Part shown: piece after piece, positions 5,578 to 7,395 of the stretch | How the letters are laid out: every line of letters starts with the position of its first letter | How positions within the stretch are numbered: position 1 is the first letter of the stretch | Assembly (NCBI GenBank): GCA_041477005.1 | Contig: JBGOUJ010000394.1 | Coordinates: forward strand, 1 to 7,395 | Length of the DNA: 7,395 bases | Direction: 5' to 3' | From: JBGOUJ01 sp041477005 | Lineage (GTDB): Bacteria; Acidobacteriota; Terriglobia; Bryobacterales; JACQDG01 | Program-made: the position numbers and the translations under genes | The notes under the pieces: model-generated | Databases searched by the model: none | Seen by the model: the letters and a program-made list of their open reading frames with translations, nothing else | What the model was told of the DNA's origin: nothing

Positions 5578-5960
5578 GGGATCTGGTCGCGACGAAATCC
5601 TTCCAGCGTCACGGATTTGCGCTGGTTGTCGGCCAGCCACCACACCTCCAGGTTGATGCGCAGCAGTTGAAAGCTCCCCGGCGCGGCATTAGGCGGCCGC
5701 TCGAACACCTCGGCCCGCGCCGTCCAGCCGGTCGCAGCGTCCCACTGCCCACCCAGCCCCTGGCCCAGCGGGAGCGGTGAGAGCAGCAGCAGCTCGTTCA
5801 TCTTGGTGCGAGCCAGCATGGCGGCGCGATCGTATTGCCGGACCCGGGCGGCATTGGAGAGCGTCGCCGACAGCAGCGACAGCAGTCCCACCACGGCGAT
5901 GGCCATCAGCGCCGTCGCCACGATCATCTCGAGCAGAGTGAAACCGCGGCGCCCCCTCAC
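5559..5960 (-). CDS. gspI: Minor pseudopilin GspI
   Basis: A 133-residue minor pseudopilin. In characterised systems GspI forms the tip complex with GspJ and GspK. The GTG start is preceded at 6 bases by AGGAAGG and gives a very short leader MRGRRG, followed by the mature sequence FTLLEMIVATALMAIAVVGLL with Glu5 (Glu11). The segment 'AAMLARTKMNELL' at 46-58 matches the GspI/PilV-type helix that follows the membrane part, and 'LLRINLEVWWLADNQRKSVTL' near the C-terminus matches the usual final strands. The last five codons plus stop (REGSR, TGA) recur as a 19-base direct repeat 334 bases further downstream, with one synonymous change. Transcription then crosses 380 bases of repeat-filled spacer before gspJ. 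Confidence 0.93.
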   Translation of the reverse strand: MRGRRGFTLLEMIVATALMAIAVVGLLSLLSATLSNAARVRQYDRAAMLARTKMNELLLLSPLPLGQGLGGQWDAATGWTARAEVFERPPNAAPGSFQLLRINLEVWWLADNQRKSVTLEGFRRDQIPREGSR

Positions 5961-5966
5961 CTGGAT

Positions 5967-5973
5967 CCTTCCT
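5967..5973 (-). promoter_or_regulatory. Strong ribosome binding site of gspI
   Basis: AGGAAGG lies 6 bases before the GTG start of gspI, in the 16-base gap after gspH. It supports the GTG as the start and is the best Shine-Dalgarno match in the window. Confidence 0.7.
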
Positions 5974-5976
5974 CGC

Positions 5977-6474
5977 TCACCTGGGTGCTTCGTCGATTTG
6001 CGGCGTCCCGTTCAACGGGTCGACGGCCACGGTGGCCGAACGTCCCCGGGCGGCGCCCAACTGCACCCGAAAGCGCGGCGGCGGAACGCCCGGCAGCAGC
6101 ACGAATCGCCGGAATCTCGCCCCTCCTTCTGCGCCCTCGACCGGCGGCCACACGCCGGTGATCTTCACGCCTTCGGCCGGCTCCAGGGCCCGCTCCCAAC
6201 GCCCGTCAGCGCTAAGGGCGGTGATCTGATTGCGGTCGAGATCGATGCGGATCTCCACAGGCAACTGCTCCTGGTCCGCGCGTCCTCGGGCCACGTTGAA
6301 AAACGCCCCGATCCGCCGCCCCGTGGACTGCAGCCGGATCCCATCCAACCCGGCCGTGAAGGAAGGAAACGAAATCGCCAAAATCATGCCCGCGATCGCC
6401 ATCACCACCAGCATCTCGAGGAGAGTGATACCCCTTGCCGGCGCCCGAAGGCTGATCGCTGAGGGCTTCTTCAC
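5977..6474 (-). CDS. gspH: Minor pseudopilin GspH
   Basis: A 165-residue minor pseudopilin of the GspH/FimT type, expected near the tip of the pseudopilus. The chosen start is the GTG whose last two bases begin the gspG stop (GTGA overlap). It gives a 15-residue leader ending PARG, then the mature N-terminus ITLLEMLVVMAIAGMILAI with Glu5 (Glu20 of the precursor). The remainder is a predicted beta-rich globular domain of about 125 residues, including 'GRRIGAFFNVARGRADQEQ' at 52-70, the region after the pilin helix that is typical of GspH. The frame also stays open upstream inside gspG to an ATG at 6597. That longer version would overlap gspG by 127 bases and put 41 extra residues before the leader, so it was rejected. 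No good ribosome binding site is visible, so coupling to gspG is inferred. A gap of 16 bases follows before gspI. Confidence 0.9.
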   Translation of the reverse strand: MKKPSAISLRAPARGITLLEMLVVMAIAGMILAISFPSFTAGLDGIRLQSTGRRIGAFFNVARGRADQEQLPVEIRIDLDRNQITALSADGRWERALEPAEGVKITGVWPPVEGAEGGARFRRFVLLPGVPPPRFRVQLGAARGRSATVAVDPLNGTPQIDEAPR

Positions 6475-6863
6475 TTCCAGCTCACAATATCCGCATTCAC
6501 CCCTTCCCCACCCGGCTTGCCATCGGCGCCGTAGCAGGTGACGTCGGGCTCGGGTCCGTGTTCCCCGGGGTATTTGTAGACGTAGGGATTTCCCCACGGG
6601 TCGTTGGGGATGTCCTTGCTCAGGTAGGAGCGAATGGCCTGCAGACCCTCTTCGTTGCTTGGAAAGCGGCCATTGTCGATGTGGTAGGTTTGCAACGCGC
6701 CCTCGAACGATTCGATCTGGGTGCGCGCCGCCGTGATGCGGCCTTTGTCGACCGAGGGCGCGAGCCGCTGGTAGGCCACGGCCGTAAACAGGGCGATGAT
6801 GGTGATGACCACCAGCATCTCGATCAGCGTGATGCCGCGGCGGTTTCTGTTTCGGGTTCGCAT
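6471..6863 (-). CDS. gspG: Major pseudopilin GspG
   Basis: A 130-residue major pseudopilin, the main subunit of the T2SS pseudopilus. A short basic leader (residues 1-10, ending RRG) is followed by the prepilin peptidase site G10/I11. The mature protein starts ITLIEMLVVITIIALF, with the conserved Glu5 (Glu15 of the precursor) and a hydrophobic helix to about residue 33. Family landmarks follow: 'NGRFPSNEEGLQAI' at 64-77, 'PNDPWGNPYVYKYPG' at 86-100, and the C-terminal calcium-loop region 'GADGKPGGEG...ADI', where Asp114 and Asp125 are the likely ligands by analogy with characterised GspG. The ATG start is supported by the AGGGAG site 5 bases upstream. Cys110, just before the calcium loop, is unusual; Ser or a hydrophobic residue is more common there. 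The stop overlaps the gspH GTG start by four bases. Confidence 0.97.
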   Translation of the reverse strand: MRTRNRNRRGITLIEMLVVITIIALFTAVAYQRLAPSVDKGRITAARTQIESFEGALQTYHIDNGRFPSNEEGLQAIRSYLSKDIPNDPWGNPYVYKYPGEHGPEPDVTCYGADGKPGGEGVNADIVSWK

Positions 6864-6868
6864 TCTGT

Positions 6869-6874
6869 CTCCCT
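6869..6874 (-). promoter_or_regulatory. Ribosome binding site of gspG overlapping the gspF stop
   Basis: AGGGAG lies 5 bases before the gspG ATG and shares bases with the TAG stop of gspF. This fits translational coupling and strong initiation of the major pseudopilin. The match is read directly from the sequence; its strength is inferred. Confidence 0.65.
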
Positions 6875-7395
6875 ACATGGCGATTTCGTTGATGCTGGTG
6901 ATGGCCAGCATGATACTAAGAATCATAGCGCCAACCACCACCCCCATGAAGAGGATTACCAGCGGCTCGAAAAGGGCCGTGAAGCGCTTGATGGCGTCGC
7001 GGGTGTCCTTTTCGTAGATTTCCGCCATGCGGGCGAACATTTGGTCGAGCCGGCCGGTCTCTTCGCCCACGCTCAGCAGATGGCCGGCCAGGGCCGGGAA
7101 CTGGCCCGTGCGGCGCAGCGGCCCGGCGATTCCCTCACCCCGCTTGATGCCCTGAGCCACCGCATCGAGCGACCCGGCAATGATCCGGTTGGTCAGGATG
7201 TTCTTCACAATCGACATCGCTTGCACCAGGGGCACATTGTTGGCCACCAGCGTCGACATGGAGCGGGCGAACCGCGCCGTATCGGCCTTGCGCAGCGCTT
7301 CGCCGAGCAGCGGGATGCGCAGCCGCAGCCGGTCCCAGGCCAGGCGTCCGGCCGGCGTCCGTATGTAGAAGCGGGCGCCCACCAGGGCCAGCACC
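6873..7395 (-). CDS. gspF: Type II secretion inner-membrane platform protein GspF, C-terminal part (5' end outside window)
   Basis: About 173 codons of the 3' end are present, and the frame is still open at the window edge. GspF is the polytopic inner-membrane platform protein of the T2SS, thought to couple the GspE ATPase to pseudopilus assembly. The visible part matches the second T2SSF repeat: a membrane segment at the very start, then a cytoplasmic helical domain with the family signatures 'RFARSMSTLVANNVPLVQAM' and 'LLSVGEETGRLDQMF', then a final hydrophobic segment beginning 'LFEPLVILFMGVVVGAMIL'. The protein ends 'AITSINEIAM', where many family members have a Pro in a similar position. 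It lies 9 bases upstream of gspG, and its TAG stop overlaps the gspG ribosome binding site. PilC of type IV pili is homologous, but the pseudopilin and GspK/L/M neighbours make GspF the better name. Confidence 0.95.
   Translation of the reverse strand, partial: VLALVGARFYIRTPAGRLAWDRLRLRIPLLGEALRKADTARFARSMSTLVANNVPLVQAMSIVKNILTNRIIAGSLDAVAQGIKRGEGIAGPLRRTGQFPALAGHLLSVGEETGRLDQMFARMAEIYEKDTRDAIKRFTALFEPLVILFMGVVVGAMILSIMLAITSINEIAM

Noticed and set aside
5179..5643. N-terminal extension of gspJ through the repeat array (155 extra residues)
   Set aside because: Repeat spacing includes a 92-base step, so the frame changes between units. The extension would also place 155 residues before a normal prepilin leader, and a GTG with GAGGG upstream sits at the expected place.
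4912..5780. Plus-strand frames across the array encoding repeated peptides such as RKRAWARC
   Set aside because: All three plus frames are open because the GC-rich repeats lack stops. The peptide frame shifts between units and runs on into antisense of gspI and gspJ.
6475..6597. Upstream start for gspH at 6597
   Set aside because: It would overlap gspG by 127 bases and add 41 residues before the leader. The GTGA overlap with the gspG stop is a better start.
495..7395. Type IV pilus locus instead of T2SS
   Set aside because: GspG with its calcium loop, GspI, GspJ and a GspK without Glu5, as well as a GspL fusion, are together specific to T2SS. PilM, PilN and PilO would be separate genes in a pilus operon.

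Overview
This window is an internal piece of a type II secretion system (T2SS, general secretion pathway) operon, and every supported gene lies on the minus strand. Read in the direction of transcription (from high to low coordinates) the order is gspF (3' part only), gspG, gspH, gspI, a 380-bp gap filled with tandem repeats, gspJ, gspK, gspL, gspM, a gspC-like gene, and the first 161 codons of what is most likely gspD, which runs off the low end of the window. The DNA is very GC-rich, and several long open frames on the plus strand are only shadows of these genes.

The gene order suggests the source. In the classical proteobacterial cluster gspC and gspD come first. Here C and D follow M, GspL reads as a PilM-PilN-type fusion, GspM is PilO-like, and the GspC-like protein has no PDZ domain. 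This combination fits deep-branching Gram-negative phyla such as Acidobacteriota (Solibacter/Bryobacter type). That placement is inferred from general familiarity and was not tested by a search.

The products form one machine. GspF is the inner-membrane platform protein. GspG is the major pseudopilin. GspH, GspI, GspJ and GspK are minor pseudopilins that prime or tip the pseudopilus. GspL and GspM link the cytoplasmic ATPase to the platform, the GspC-like protein links the platform to the outer membrane, and GspD is the secretin pore. The genes are tightly packed. There are 4-base stop/start overlaps at G/H, J/K and M/C, gaps of 1-2 bases at K/L and L/M, and gaps of 9-16 bases at F/G, H/I and C/D. 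No promoter or terminator was recognised, which fits an interior stretch of a long polycistronic transcript. gspE and the prepilin peptidase would have to be encoded elsewhere.

The one break in this packing is between gspI and gspJ (5179-5558). It holds about three near-identical 92-95-bp direct repeats, each with a strong hairpin. A 19-bp direct repeat flanks them and duplicates the last five codons and stop of gspI. Removing the segment between the two copies would leave a 46-bp gap. This array is the least explained feature here. A second theme is low-complexity Pro/Ala sequence punctuated with His or Gln in three predicted periplasmic segments: the GspL tail, the GspC-like tail and the GspD N-terminus.
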